DNA from: HIMB114 sp008638005
Lineage (GTDB): Bacteria > Pseudomonadota > Alphaproteobacteria > Pelagibacterales > Pelagibacteraceae
Assembly (NCBI GenBank): GCA_032681305.1
Contig: CP136340.1
Coordinates: 1,054,001-1,118,000 of the forward strand
Length of the DNA stretch: 64,000 nucleotides
Direction of reading: 5' to 3'
The notes under the pieces are model-generated. The model was not told where the DNA came from. It ran no database searches and saw only the letters and a list, made by a program, of their open reading frames with translations. The translations under genes were made by a program, and so were the position numbers. Position 1 is the first letter of the stretch. Every line of letters starts with the position of its first letter. This document shows, piece after piece, positions 16,343 through 25,013 of the stretch.

Positions 16343-17227
16343 ATGGATTGGGATAAACTTAAGATTTTTCATGCCGTTACTCAAGCTGGAAGCTTTACAA
16401 AAGCTGGCGAGGTCTTAAATCTTAGTCAATCTGCAATCAGCAGACAAATTCAATCACTAGAATACGAGCTAAAATGTAGCTTATTTCAAAGGCATGCAAG
16501 GGGTTTGTCTTTAACCGATAATGGTGAGACTTTATATAAAACTGCTAATGAAGTGATCTCTAAAATTAAAGAGGTTGAAACTGATTTGGTTGAGAGAAAA
16601 GATAAACCATCAGGAAAACTTGTCATCACAACTGTCGTCGGTTTTGGTGGAATTTGGTTAACCCCAAAGATCAAAGAGTTTAGAGATAAAAATCCTGACA
16701 TTGAAGTTGAGCTTGTTGTGACAAATGATGAATTAGATTTAAGTATGAGAGAGGCTGATATTGCAATTTGGATGAGGCAACCTAAACAATTAAATTATAT
16801 TCAAAGAAAATTAGTTGATATCAATTATCATATATATTCTTCATCAAAATATATTGCAAAAAAAGGAACGCCTAAAACGGCAAAAGATTTAGATAAACAT
16901 GATCTTATTACTTATGGAAAAGGAACACCTTCTCCTTTGTCAGAAAAAGAATGGATTTTAAAACTTGGAACAAAACAAAAAAGGAAACCAGTCATGAAAG
17001 TGAATAATATTTATTCTTTAATGTTAGCGGTTGATGCTGGAGCAGGGCTTGCGGCATTACCCGATTACATGGTTGGTGACAACAAAGGATTAGTTAGAGT
17101 CTTACCTGAGGTGAATGGTCCAAAATATGAAGCTCATTTTGTTTACCCCCAATCATTAAAAAATGTAGCTAGAGTCAAAGCGTTTAGAGATTTTATTTTT
17201 AATAAAGTTACTGAATGGGATTTTTAG
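16343..17227 (+). CDS. LysR-family transcriptional regulator
   Basis: This 294-residue protein has an N-terminal helix-turn-helix (residues 1-60, with FTKAGEVLNLSQSAISRQIQ) and a LysR substrate-binding domain. Unusually for a LysR gene it is co-directional with its neighbours, one base after acuI, so it is probably part of the folE-acuI transcript and may regulate acuI. The inducer is unknown. Confidence 0.92.
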   Translation: MDWDKLKIFHAVTQAGSFTKAGEVLNLSQSAISRQIQSLEYELKCSLFQRHARGLSLTDNGETLYKTANEVISKIKEVETDLVERKDKPSGKLVITTVVGFGGIWLTPKIKEFRDKNPDIEVELVVTNDELDLSMREADIAIWMRQPKQLNYIQRKLVDINYHIYSSSKYIAKKGTPKTAKDLDKHDLITYGKGTPSPLSEKEWILKLGTKQKRKPVMKVNNIYSLMLAVDAGAGLAALPDYMVGDNKGLVRVLPEVNGPKYEAHFVYPQSLKNVARVKAFRDFIFNKVTEWDF

Positions 17228-17539
17228 TTACTTTTTCTTTTTAGATTTTTTCTTTAAACTTTTAACCTTTTTCGATTTCTTTTTTTTATTTTGAGGTTGT
17301 TTTTTATTTTTTAATTCAAGTTGTAAAATTTTTATAAATTCAACTCTCTTTTGAAGCTCTTGTTGTTTTAATTCGTATTTGTCTTTTAAATCAGATTTGT
17401 CTTTTTTTAATTTAAAGTGCCAAATAACCAAGATTAAGAAATAGATACTAAGAAATGAAATACCTATTTGAGAGAGTTGACCCGTACTAAACTCCCTTTT
17501 TTGTAATAGCTTGCATCTTAATATTTGCACCATCTTCAA
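17228..17539 (-). CDS. Small membrane-anchored Lys-rich coiled-coil protein
   Basis: I do not recognise this protein of up to 103 residues. It has one hydrophobic helix (about residues 25-43), then a charged coiled-coil stretch, and ends in a nearly pure Lys/Ser tail. Its only ATG starts overlap the end of the upstream bactofilin gene by about 50 bases, so the real start is uncertain. The position directly after two bactofilin genes suggests a membrane partner of bactofilin. That is inference. Confidence 0.5.
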   Translation of the reverse strand: MKMVQILRCKLLQKREFSTGQLSQIGISFLSIYFLILVIWHFKLKKDKSDLKDKYELKQQELQKRVEFIKILQLELKNKKQPQNKKKKSKKVKSLKKKSKKKK

Positions 17540-17807
17540 CAGAAAGACTTTCAGCTACAACATCACCCTCAAAGTTACAGCCTTTTTTTATACTAACTCT
17601 AGTACTAGTTAATGAACCTTTAATCTTTCCACTAACTTCAATCTCATCAGCATTAACATTGCCATTAATATCAGCTGTTTCAGTGAGGTTCACTTTGCTT
17701 GCAACAATATTACCGTCATGTTTACAGCCAAGTATAATATCATCTTTTTCTACAATCTTACCTTTAACTTCTACGTCAGATAGTAGTATTGAGTTCGATG
17801 AGCTCAT
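17487..17807 (-). CDS. Bactofilin (polymer-forming cytoskeletal protein)
   Basis: This 106-residue protein is a single bactofilin beta-helix of short repeats, such as GKIVEKDDIILGCKHDGNI, TADINGNVNADEI and GKIKGSLTSTRV. Bactofilins polymerise without nucleotide and scaffold cell-wall or envelope proteins. It lies 19 bases after a second bactofilin gene on the same strand, and the two probably co-polymerise. It is shorter than its partner and has almost no terminal extensions. Confidence 0.85.
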   Translation of the reverse strand: MSSSNSILLSDVEVKGKIVEKDDIILGCKHDGNIVASKVNLTETADINGNVNADEIEVSGKIKGSLTSTRVSIKKGCNFEGDVVAESLSVEDGANIKMQAITKKGV

Positions 17808-17826
17808 AAATTTTAGAGATTAAAAA

Positions 17827-18330
17827 CTATTTATCTTCTTCTTTTGCAGTTCCAAAGAAACCACCGCCAGATTTTTTATTTTCTTCCTCGTCTTTTACGA
17901 GTTTGATTTTAGATTTACTAAAGTCTTCATCTGACATTTCAGCAATTGTTCCGCTAATTTTTCCACCTAGTGAAATTTCTAAATCTTTGTATCGAATTTC
18001 ACCTTTTGCAATTCCTGAAGATGAAACGGATAACGTTCCTGCAACTTCAAGATTACCATCATAATTACCTTCAATTTCAGCGGTCTCAACAGCTGTTTCA
18101 CCATCAACACCCCCTCCATTTTTAACGCTAATTTTTCCTGCTGCAATTTTTCCAGAGTGTTTGCCGTTCACGATAACTTCGTTTGGAGCATTAATCTCTC
18201 CGTTTACTGATACTCCCGAACCGATATGAATATTACCTTCTTTTGTTCCATCCATTGATGATCTTGAAGTTGTCGTACGTGAAAAGGGGCTACTGCCGCT
18301 TTGATTATTATCTTCGTCAAAAATTGCCAT
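17827..18330 (-). CDS. Bactofilin (polymer-forming cytoskeletal protein)
   Basis: This 167-residue bactofilin has a flexible Ser-rich N-terminus (residues 1-33), a central beta-helix (IHIGSGVSVNGEI, NEVIVNGKHSGKIAAGKISV, EIEGNYDGNLEV, GIAKGEIRYKDLEI, LGGKISGTI) and a charged Lys/Glu C-terminal tail ending in GGGFFGTAKEEDK. It is the first gene of the bactofilin unit. Its start faces the LysE gene across 89 bases that should hold both promoters. Confidence 0.88.
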   Translation of the reverse strand: MAIFDEDNNQSGSSPFSRTTTSRSSMDGTKEGNIHIGSGVSVNGEINAPNEVIVNGKHSGKIAAGKISVKNGGGVDGETAVETAEIEGNYDGNLEVAGTLSVSSSGIAKGEIRYKDLEISLGGKISGTIAEMSDEDFSKSKIKLVKDEEENKKSGGGFFGTAKEEDK

Positions 18331-18419
18331 TTTAAAATTCCTTTATCTTTTTCTACATTTTATAATTCAACATAGAAGTAGAATCTAGTCAATTTATACC
18401 ATAAAATAACATTTTTATA

Positions 18420-19037
18420 ATGACTTACCTGATAGCCGGTCTCATAATAGGTTTTTTTGTAGCTTTACCCGTAGGCGCTGCTGCAGTGCTGTGTATAAAT
18501 CGATCGATTCAATATGACTTTAAAGCTGGATTTTTCACAGGATTAGGGGTTGCTTTAGCAGATTTAGCTTATGGAATAATTGCAGTTTTTGGACTTTTTG
18601 CGATATCGGGTCAGACGTTAGAAAATCACCCGGTTTTAAGATTAGTTGGAGCTTTTTGTATTATGTTTTTGGGTTTAAAAATGGCTCTAAAAAAACACGA
18701 GCCTTATAAAGAAAATATTTCTCACGAAACTGCTATCAAAGATACAGTTACAGGTTTTATTGTAACCATCAGTAATCCAATGACTATTATAGCATTTGTT
18801 GCAGCTCTTTCTTACGTTAATTATTTAATGGAACAAATTACGTATATAGGATCCATATTAATTGTAAGCGGAATATTTATTGGCTCAATTACATGGTGGT
18901 CAATTTTGTGTTATATTTCAATTAAATTACGAGGTAAGTTAACCCCGGAATTAATTGGAAAAATCAATCTTACATCAGGTATATTGATTTTTATTTTTGG
19001 AGCATTACTTGCTATAAATGTTAAAGGAATATTATAA
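18420..19037 (+). CDS. LysE-family amino acid exporter
   Basis: This 205-residue protein has six predicted membrane helices and the LysE/RhtB N-terminal signature, GFFVALPVGAAAVLCINRSI. The SNPMTIIAFVAAL segment in the middle is also typical. Members export lysine, homoserine, threonine and other small solutes; the substrate is unknown. It lies 9 bases upstream of rseP. A second, distinct LysE protein is encoded at 35338-35973. Confidence 0.85.
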   Translation: MTYLIAGLIIGFFVALPVGAAAVLCINRSIQYDFKAGFFTGLGVALADLAYGIIAVFGLFAISGQTLENHPVLRLVGAFCIMFLGLKMALKKHEPYKENISHETAIKDTVTGFIVTISNPMTIIAFVAALSYVNYLMEQITYIGSILIVSGIFIGSITWWSILCYISIKLRGKLTPELIGKINLTSGILIFIFGALLAINVKGIL

Positions 19038-19046
19038 TAATTAAAA

Positions 19047-20147
19047 ATGTTACAATATATTTTATCTTTCATCATACTTATTTCAGTCGTTGTATTTATA
19101 CATGAGTATGGACACTATTATTTTGCTAAAAAATATAAAGTTGGTGTAACTGATTTTTCAATTGGTTTTGGTAAAGAGTTAATTGGTTTTAATGACAAAG
19201 ATGGAACTAGATGGAAAATTTGCGCGATCCCTTTGGGGGGTTATGTTAAATTTTTTGGTGATAGTAATTCTGCCTCACAGCCTGTAAGCCTATCTAAAAT
19301 AGACAGTAAAGATCATGATAAGCTTTTAATGACCAAACCTTTATACCAAAGAGTAATAATCGTTTCAGCCGGTCCAATTGCTAATTTCATCCTAGCAATT
19401 TTTATTTTTGCTACAATTTTTATGACTGTTGGAAAAGATGTTACTGTTCCAATTATTGCCGAAGTTCAAAAAGACTCACCTGCGTATAAAGCGGGTTTGA
19501 AAAGTAATGATCAAATCACATACATTGATGATAAAAAAATAGAAAGTATTAATGATGTAGCTTTATTTATAACAACAAGTAGTAATGATAACGTTAAAGT
19601 TGAAGTTGTTAGAAATCAACAACCATTATCTTTTTTAGTCGCTCCTGAAAAAAAAATAACAAAAGACAATTTTGGAAATAATATAGAGAGAAAACTCATT
19701 GGTATAAAAATTTCTCCTTTAAAAGGTACAATGGAAAGAGAAAGATTAGGACCTGCAAATGCTTTAGTTTTATCCGTAAAAGAAACTTATAATACCATAT
19801 CAATGACTTTATCTTACATTGGAAAAATGATTGCCGGCAAGGAAAGTACCGATCAACTTGGAGGGCCGATTAAAATTGCTCAAATCTCAGGACAGGTTGC
19901 AGAACATGGTTTGGTTCCATTTTTGTCGATTATGGCCTACATCTCTATAAGTCTTGGATTGATTAATTTGTTTCCAATACCTCTTTTAGATGGTGGTCAT
20001 TTATTTTTTTATTTTATTGAGTTTTTAAGAGGCAAACCTTTAAGCGAAAACGTACAAATTTATTTTTATAAGTTTGGTATGGCTGCGCTTTTAACTTTAA
20101 TGGTTTTTGCAACTTTTAATGACTTAAAAAGTTTAGGATTGTTCTAA
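19047..20147 (+). CDS. rseP: Site-2 intramembrane zinc protease RseP
   Basis: This 366-residue M50 protease has the zinc motif HEYGH (H19-H23) in its first helix, a single PDZ domain (about residues 115-200, IAEVQKDSPAYKAGLKSNDQI) and the second active-site motif NLFPIPLLDGGH near the C-terminus. It cleaves membrane-anchored anti-sigma factors and signal-peptide remnants. E. coli RseP has two PDZ domains and about 450 residues; this is the shorter single-PDZ form. In many proteobacteria rseP sits by dxr and bamA, which are absent here. Confidence 0.92.
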   Translation: MLQYILSFIILISVVVFIHEYGHYYFAKKYKVGVTDFSIGFGKELIGFNDKDGTRWKICAIPLGGYVKFFGDSNSASQPVSLSKIDSKDHDKLLMTKPLYQRVIIVSAGPIANFILAIFIFATIFMTVGKDVTVPIIAEVQKDSPAYKAGLKSNDQITYIDDKKIESINDVALFITTSSNDNVKVEVVRNQQPLSFLVAPEKKITKDNFGNNIERKLIGIKISPLKGTMERERLGPANALVLSVKETYNTISMTLSYIGKMIAGKESTDQLGGPIKIAQISGQVAEHGLVPFLSIMAYISISLGLINLFPIPLLDGGHLFFYFIEFLRGKPLSENVQIYFYKFGMAALLTLMVFATFNDLKSLGLF

Positions 20148-20270
20148 AAAGTCGCAAAAATCCTATTTTTATCGATATCTGTGGTTAAAAAAGCCCTAAA
20201 AATCTAATTTTCGTTGATTTTATTGGTTTTTTGAAAGATGCTGATTTAACAACGATTCGAAAGGACCAAA

Positions 20271-20546
20271 ATGAACAAAAAACAATTAATTGCTAAAATA
20301 TCAGCAACTCTAAATCTAAGTAAAGCTGATGCCGAAAGAACATTCGATAGCATTACTAATATTATTTTAGATGCACTAAAGAGTGATGACGCGGTAAAAA
20401 TCGCAGGTTTTGGTACTTATAAAGTAGCAAAAAGAAAAGCTAGACAGGGTAGAAATCCAAGAACTGGTGAAACTATTCAAATCTCAGCTTCTCAAAAAGT
20501 GAAGTTTTTACCTGCAAAAGCTTTAAAAGACATGTTCAACAAATAG
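20271..20546 (+). CDS. hup: HU-type histone-like DNA-binding protein
   Basis: This 91-residue protein is a full HU/IHF-family subunit: the N-terminal helical part (MNKKQLIAKISATLNLSKADA), GFGTYKVAKRKARQGRNPRTGE with the DNA-intercalating arm, and a VKFLPAKALK end. The sequence favours HU over IHF. It bends and compacts DNA. It has its own ribosome site (AAAGGA) and a strong terminator downstream, so it is probably monocistronic. The 123-base upstream gap has near-repeated AT-rich segments and no gene. Confidence 0.94.
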   Translation: MNKKQLIAKISATLNLSKADAERTFDSITNIILDALKSDDAVKIAGFGTYKVAKRKARQGRNPRTGETIQISASQKVKFLPAKALKDMFNK

Positions 20547-20552
20547 TCTTTC

Positions 20553-20589
20553 AAAACAGCCTTATTTTTAAGCAAAATAAGGCTGTTTT
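20553..20589 (+). terminator. Intrinsic terminator after hup
   Basis: A perfect 16-bp stem, AAAACAGCCTTATTTT (20553-20568) with its complement (20574-20589), encloses a 5-base loop. The stem carries A and T tracts at both ends, so it could stop transcription in either direction. It begins 6 bases after the hup stop codon. Confidence 0.9.
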
Positions 20590-20631
20590 AAAATTAAAAT
20601 AATCCTCAAATATCTAAAAGTCGCGTTTTTA

Positions 20632-20647
20632 TTGATTGTATAATCAA
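20632..20647 (+). promoter_or_regulatory. Candidate -10 region inside an inverted repeat upstream of the CADD-like gene
   Basis: TTGATT and AATCAA form a 6-bp inverted repeat around four bases (20632-20647), and a TATAAT hexamer lies within it at 20639-20644. The CADD-like gene begins at 20691 with a strong AAAGGAG ribosome site, so this could be its promoter, with a leader of about 40 bases. No convincing -35 box is visible. The symmetry may be a repressor site. Confidence 0.35.
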
Positions 20648-20690
20648 CCAATCTGAATATTCTCAAATTTTTAAAATTAAAGGAGTCGGT

Positions 20691-21362
20691 ATGTTTTCAA
20701 AACAGTTAGCGGATAAATTAGATGAATATCATCTTTTGAAACACCCGTTTTATCAAGCGTGGAATGAAGGAAAATTAAATAGAGAAATTATTAAAGATTA
20801 TGCTGAACAATATTATCAGCACGTTAAAGCTTTTCCAAGATACATCAGTGCAACACATTCAATGTGTGAAGATATTTCTAAAAGAAAAGTTTTATTAGAA
20901 AATCTAACTGAAGAAGAAGACAAAGATCACGATCATCCTAAACTTTGGAAGCAATTTGCTTTAGCATTAGGTGCAGATAAAGATGGAATTGAAACAAAAG
21001 ATCAAGAAACTTTCACAAAAGATATGATTGATAACTTCTTTAAACAAGCAAGATCAAGCTATGCAGAAGGGTTAGGATCTTTTTATACTTATGAAAGACA
21101 AGTTCCAGAAGTTGCTGATGTTAAAATCTCTGGATTAAAAACGCATTATGGCGTTGACACTAAAGAAGGATTACAGTTCTTTGAAGTTCATAAGGATGCA
21201 GACGTAATTCACAGAGCAGAGTGTGAAAAGCTTTTAGATGAACTTTCTCCAGAAGAGCAAGTAAAAGCTGAAAAGGCAGCTCTTACAACTGCAAAATTTA
21301 TGTGGAACTTTTTATCAGGAGTGGCTTTGAAGCATAAGTTACCTCTTGAGTGTGCAGCATAA
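20691..21362 (+). CDS. CADD-like diiron oxygenase, probable self-sacrificing pABA synthase
   Basis: This 223-residue all-helical protein of the TenA/PqqC fold matches the CADD family linked to folate. The six metal ligands expected from Chlamydia CADD are all present: E75, H82, E135, H167, D171 and H174. The Tyr and Lys residues reported to be consumed in making p-aminobenzoate also have counterparts, Y21 (in HPFYQAW) and K145. The inferred role is to provide pABA for folate without PabA/B/C. It lies between its own promoter-like region and a terminator hairpin, just upstream of serC. Family assignment is firm; activity is inferred. Confidence 0.85.
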   Translation: MFSKQLADKLDEYHLLKHPFYQAWNEGKLNREIIKDYAEQYYQHVKAFPRYISATHSMCEDISKRKVLLENLTEEEDKDHDHPKLWKQFALALGADKDGIETKDQETFTKDMIDNFFKQARSSYAEGLGSFYTYERQVPEVADVKISGLKTHYGVDTKEGLQFFEVHKDADVIHRAECEKLLDELSPEEQVKAEKAALTTAKFMWNFLSGVALKHKLPLECAA

Positions 21363-21373
21363 TATCTAATTTA

Positions 21374-21399
21374 TAGCGCAGCCTTACAAGGCTGCGCTA
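21374..21399 (+). terminator. GC-rich hairpin between the CADD-like gene and serC
   Basis: TAGCGCAGCCTT (21374-21385) pairs perfectly with AAGGCTGCGCTA (21388-21399), giving up to 12 bp with a very tight loop. The bases after it (AAATTTCTT) are only weakly T-rich, and the serC start codon is 10 bases downstream. It can act as a terminator of the upstream gene. Because it lies in the serC ribosome-binding region, it may also control serC translation. Confidence 0.7.
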
Positions 21400-21409
21400 A
21401 ATTTCTTAA

Positions 21410-22558
21410 ATGAGTAAGCCTACAATTAAACCAAAGAGTCCGTATTTTTCATCAGGTCCTTGTAAAAAAAGACCAGGATGGAATGTAACTAAATTTGATA
21501 CAGATACACTAGGTAGATCACATCGTGCAAAGCCTGCAAAAGAAAAACTATTACAAGTAATTGAGCACTCAAAAAAAATTTTAAATTTACCTGAAAATTA
21601 CCATGTTGGAATTCTTGCCGGTTCAGATACAGGTGCAGTTGAAGCTGCAATGTGGAATCTGCTTGGTGAGAATGGAGTAGAGGTTCTTGCCTGGGAGAGT
21701 TTTGGTTTAGATTGGGCAAAAACAATCACTGATCAATTAAAAATTAAAGATGCAAATGTTCATAAAGCTGATTACGGTTTATTACCCGATTTATCAAAAA
21801 TAGATTTTAACAAAGATGTTTTATTTAATTGGAACGGTACAACTTCTGGAGTTCGAGTTCCAAACGCAAACTGGATACCTGAAGACAGAAAAGGTTTAGT
21901 CATTTGTGATGCAACGTCTGCGGTATTCGCAATGGATATGGACTTTGCAAAGTTAGATGTCATTACATGGTCATGGCAAAAAGTTCTTGGAGGGGAAGGC
22001 GCTCATGGGATGATCGCTTTATCACCCAAAGCAGTTGAAAGGTTAGAAAGCTATCAACCAACATGGCCTCTACCAAAAATTTATAGATTAACTTCTAAAG
22101 GAAAGCTTGCAGCTGATATTTTTAAAGGAGCTACAATTAATACACCTTCAATGTTTTGCGTTGAGGATGCACTTGATGCCTTATCATGGGTAGAGTCTAT
22201 TGGTGGTCTGCAAGGAGCAATTGATAGATCAGGCAGAAATTTAGATGCAGTGAAGAGTTGGGTTGAACAGAGTGATTGGGTAGATTTTTTATGCCAAGAT
22301 CATGCCAATTTATCTTCCACAAGCATATGTTTAAAAGTTAAAGATCCAAATTTTTTAAAATTATCCGTTGAAGATCAGCAAGGTAAAATAAAGGAAATAA
22401 ATAAAATGCTTGAAAATGAGCAAGTAGCTTATGATATCAATTCATACAGAACGGCACCTCCTGGCTTCAGAATTTGGGGAGGCTCAACTGTGGAAAGTTC
22501 GGATATAGAAAATTTATTACCTTGGTTAGATTGGGCATATACGGTAGTAAGCAAATAA
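21410..22558 (+). CDS. serC: Phosphoserine aminotransferase SerC
   Basis: This 382-residue PLP enzyme is of the alphaproteobacterial SerC type: opening KPKSPYFSSGPCKKRPGW, the substrate loop DTLGRSHRAKPAKEKL, and the PLP lysine in WSWQKVLGGEGAHGM. It converts 3-phosphohydroxypyruvate and glutamate to phosphoserine. serA begins on the next base after its stop, then serB, so all three phosphorylated serine-pathway enzymes form one operon. A GC-rich hairpin lies 10 bases before its start. Confidence 0.95.
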   Translation: MSKPTIKPKSPYFSSGPCKKRPGWNVTKFDTDTLGRSHRAKPAKEKLLQVIEHSKKILNLPENYHVGILAGSDTGAVEAAMWNLLGENGVEVLAWESFGLDWAKTITDQLKIKDANVHKADYGLLPDLSKIDFNKDVLFNWNGTTSGVRVPNANWIPEDRKGLVICDATSAVFAMDMDFAKLDVITWSWQKVLGGEGAHGMIALSPKAVERLESYQPTWPLPKIYRLTSKGKLAADIFKGATINTPSMFCVEDALDALSWVESIGGLQGAIDRSGRNLDAVKSWVEQSDWVDFLCQDHANLSSTSICLKVKDPNFLKLSVEDQQGKIKEINKMLENEQVAYDINSYRTAPPGFRIWGGSTVESSDIENLLPWLDWAYTVVSK

Positions 22559-24142
22559 ATGTTCAAAGTATTAATTGCCGACAAGCTTAGCGATGAAGCT
22601 GTTAAAATATTCAAAGATAATGGGATTGAAACCGTTGTTAAAACTGGCTTAGGCGAAGAGGATCTCATCAAAGAATTAGAAACTTGTGACGGGTTAGTTG
22701 TAAGATCAGCAACCAAACCTAATAAAAATATTATTGAAAAATCAAAAAGATTAAAAGTTATTGGAAGGGCTGGAATTGGCGTTGATAACATTGATTTAGA
22801 AGCCGCTACAAATAACGGTAAAGTTGTTATGAATACTCCATTTGGAAATTCAATTACAACAGCAGAACACGCTATTTCACTAATTTTATCTACAGCTAGA
22901 CAAATTCCTTATGCTGATAAAACAACTCACGAAGGCAAATGGGAAAAATCTGCAATTAAAGGAGTTGAAATCACAGGAAAAGTTTTAGGTATTATTGGTT
23001 GCGGTAATATCGGATCAATAGTGGCGAACAGAGCTCTAGGACTACATTTTAAAGTTATTGTTTTTGACCCTTTTTTACAGGATGAGAAAGCAAATGAAAT
23101 GGGAGTTGAAAAGGTCGAATTGCAAGATTTGTTTAAAAGATCTGATTTTATAACTTTGCACACTCCATTAACGGAAAAAACAAAAAACATTATTAATCAA
23201 GATGCTTTTGCAATAATGAAAAAAGGTGTTCGTATAGTGAATTGCGCAAGAGGCGGACTGATAGATGAAGATGCTCTTAAGAAGAATTTAGAGAGCGGAC
23301 ATGTTGCAAGCGCAGCTTTGGACGTTTTTGTTAATGAACCACCAAACGATAGCCCATTACTTGGAACTAAGAATTTAATTTTAACTCCTCACCTTGGCGC
23401 TTCAACAACCGAAGCTCAGGAAAAGGTAGCACTTCAAATCGCAGAACAAATTTCAGATTATTTAAAAACAGGAGCGATTACAAATGCGGTTAATACATTT
23501 TCATTAACTGCAAAAGAATATAACTCTGTAAAACCTTATTTAACATTATCCGAACAACTTGGGGGATTTGCAGGTCAATTAACAGAAAATGCGATTAAAA
23601 AAATTGAAGTTGAATTTGAGGGTCAGGTTTCTCAAATCAATACTCAGCCTTTAATGCAAACCATGTTGTGTGCTTTATTAAAATCTAATTTTGATGGAGT
23701 GAACGTAATTAATTCTGTCTCTGTTGCTAAAAATAAATCTATTCAAATTTCAGAAACTAAACATGAAAAAGCTTGCGAGTATCAATCTTGCGTTACTCTT
23801 ACAATTGAAACGGATAAACAAAAAAGATCAGTATCAGGGACTTTATTTGGTGGCAAACCACGGATAGTAAATATTAAAGGAATTAAAATTGAAGCTGAAT
23901 TGTCTCAATATAACCTATATATTTCTAACGAAGATAAACCTGGTTTTGTAAGCAATTTATCTAAAATATTAGCTGATCATAATATTAATATTGCAACTTT
24001 TAATCTTGGACGAAAAGATTCAGGCGGGGAGGCAATCGCCTTAATATCAGTCGACAGTCCAATTGAGGAAAGTGTAATTGAAAGTATTAAGAAAATTCCT
24101 TTAGTGATTCAAGCTAAGCCTTTAGTTTTTGATGCAAAATAA
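22559..24142 (+). CDS. serA: D-3-phosphoglycerate dehydrogenase SerA
   Basis: This 527-residue enzyme is the long form: catalytic and NAD domains (residues 1-315, with GRAGIGVDNIDLEAAT, LGIIGCGNIGSIVANRA and the catalytic His in LTPHLGAST), an intervening ASB domain, and a C-terminal ACT domain (from about 450, DKPGFVSNLSKILADHNINI). The ACT domain suggests serine feedback control. It oxidises 3-phosphoglycerate as the first step of serine synthesis. It is directly joined to serC and overlaps serB. Confidence 0.96.
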   Translation: MFKVLIADKLSDEAVKIFKDNGIETVVKTGLGEEDLIKELETCDGLVVRSATKPNKNIIEKSKRLKVIGRAGIGVDNIDLEAATNNGKVVMNTPFGNSITTAEHAISLILSTARQIPYADKTTHEGKWEKSAIKGVEITGKVLGIIGCGNIGSIVANRALGLHFKVIVFDPFLQDEKANEMGVEKVELQDLFKRSDFITLHTPLTEKTKNIINQDAFAIMKKGVRIVNCARGGLIDEDALKKNLESGHVASAALDVFVNEPPNDSPLLGTKNLILTPHLGASTTEAQEKVALQIAEQISDYLKTGAITNAVNTFSLTAKEYNSVKPYLTLSEQLGGFAGQLTENAIKKIEVEFEGQVSQINTQPLMQTMLCALLKSNFDGVNVINSVSVAKNKSIQISETKHEKACEYQSCVTLTIETDKQKRSVSGTLFGGKPRIVNIKGIKIEAELSQYNLYISNEDKPGFVSNLSKILADHNINIATFNLGRKDSGGEAIALISVDSPIEESVIESIKKIPLVIQAKPLVFDAK

Positions 24143-25013
24143 AATATTAACTTTGGTTGCGAGCGATGGTCTTGTAATTAATGAGATACTTAAATTTTTA
24201 AAAGAAAATTTAAATTTAAATATCATTCAACAAAATCAATTATCTGAGCATTCCACAGAATTTTATATTCAAGATTTTGATGACGCTAAATATCAAAACT
24301 TACATAAAGACTTGAGTGATAAAAAAATTGATTTTTGTCTAAAGGATGAAAGTCTTAAAAATTTTAAAATTTTGTTATGCGATATGGATGCGACCATGAT
24401 TGCAAATGAAACATTGGATGACCTGGTAAGAATTTCAGGATCCGATTTTAATGTTGATGAAACAAGTAAGCTTGCAATGGAAGGTAAAATAGATTTGAGA
24501 ACGACATTAAAAACACGTGTAGAAATTTTAAAAGGAAAGCCAAAAAGTTTAATCGATGAAGTTTTAAAAGGAATACAGTTTAACTCTGGAGGAAAAACAT
24601 TGGTTAAGACATGCAACCAGCTGGGCTTGGAGACAAATTTAATTACAGGAGGATTTAAGCCAATCTCAAGTTATGTTGGTGAATATTTTGGTTTTAAAAA
24701 CGTTATTAGTAACGAATTTAATTTTGATAAAAATGATTATTTCACTGGTGATTATATTCCCATTACTGGTGAGAAAAATTCTAAATATAAGTATATGGAA
24801 AAGTTATCCAAAGATAATAAAGTTAATTTTTCAGAAATGGTTTCTGTTGGAGATGGTTCTAATGATCTACAAATGTTAAAACACTCTGGACTGGGAATTG
24901 GCTATCACGCTCATCAAATCATTAAAGATAATATTAAAACTCAAATTCATTTTACAGATTTGACAACAGTCTTATACTTTATGGGATTTCGCAAAGACGA
25001 ATTTAGAATTTAA
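24132..25013 (+). CDS. serB: Phosphoserine phosphatase SerB
   Basis: This 293-residue HAD phosphatase has a divergent N-terminal ACT-like region (about 1-75), then catalytic DMDATMIANE, the LITGGFKPIS motif and the acidic motif VGDGSNDLQML. It removes phosphate from phosphoserine. I chose ATG 24132 over an in-frame TTG three bases earlier. It overlaps the end of serA by 11 bases, and the next gene starts on the base after its stop. Confidence 0.95.
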   Translation: MQNKILTLVASDGLVINEILKFLKENLNLNIIQQNQLSEHSTEFYIQDFDDAKYQNLHKDLSDKKIDFCLKDESLKNFKILLCDMDATMIANETLDDLVRISGSDFNVDETSKLAMEGKIDLRTTLKTRVEILKGKPKSLIDEVLKGIQFNSGGKTLVKTCNQLGLETNLITGGFKPISSYVGEYFGFKNVISNEFNFDKNDYFTGDYIPITGEKNSKYKYMEKLSKDNKVNFSEMVSVGDGSNDLQMLKHSGLGIGYHAHQIIKDNIKTQIHFTDLTTVLYFMGFRKDEFRI

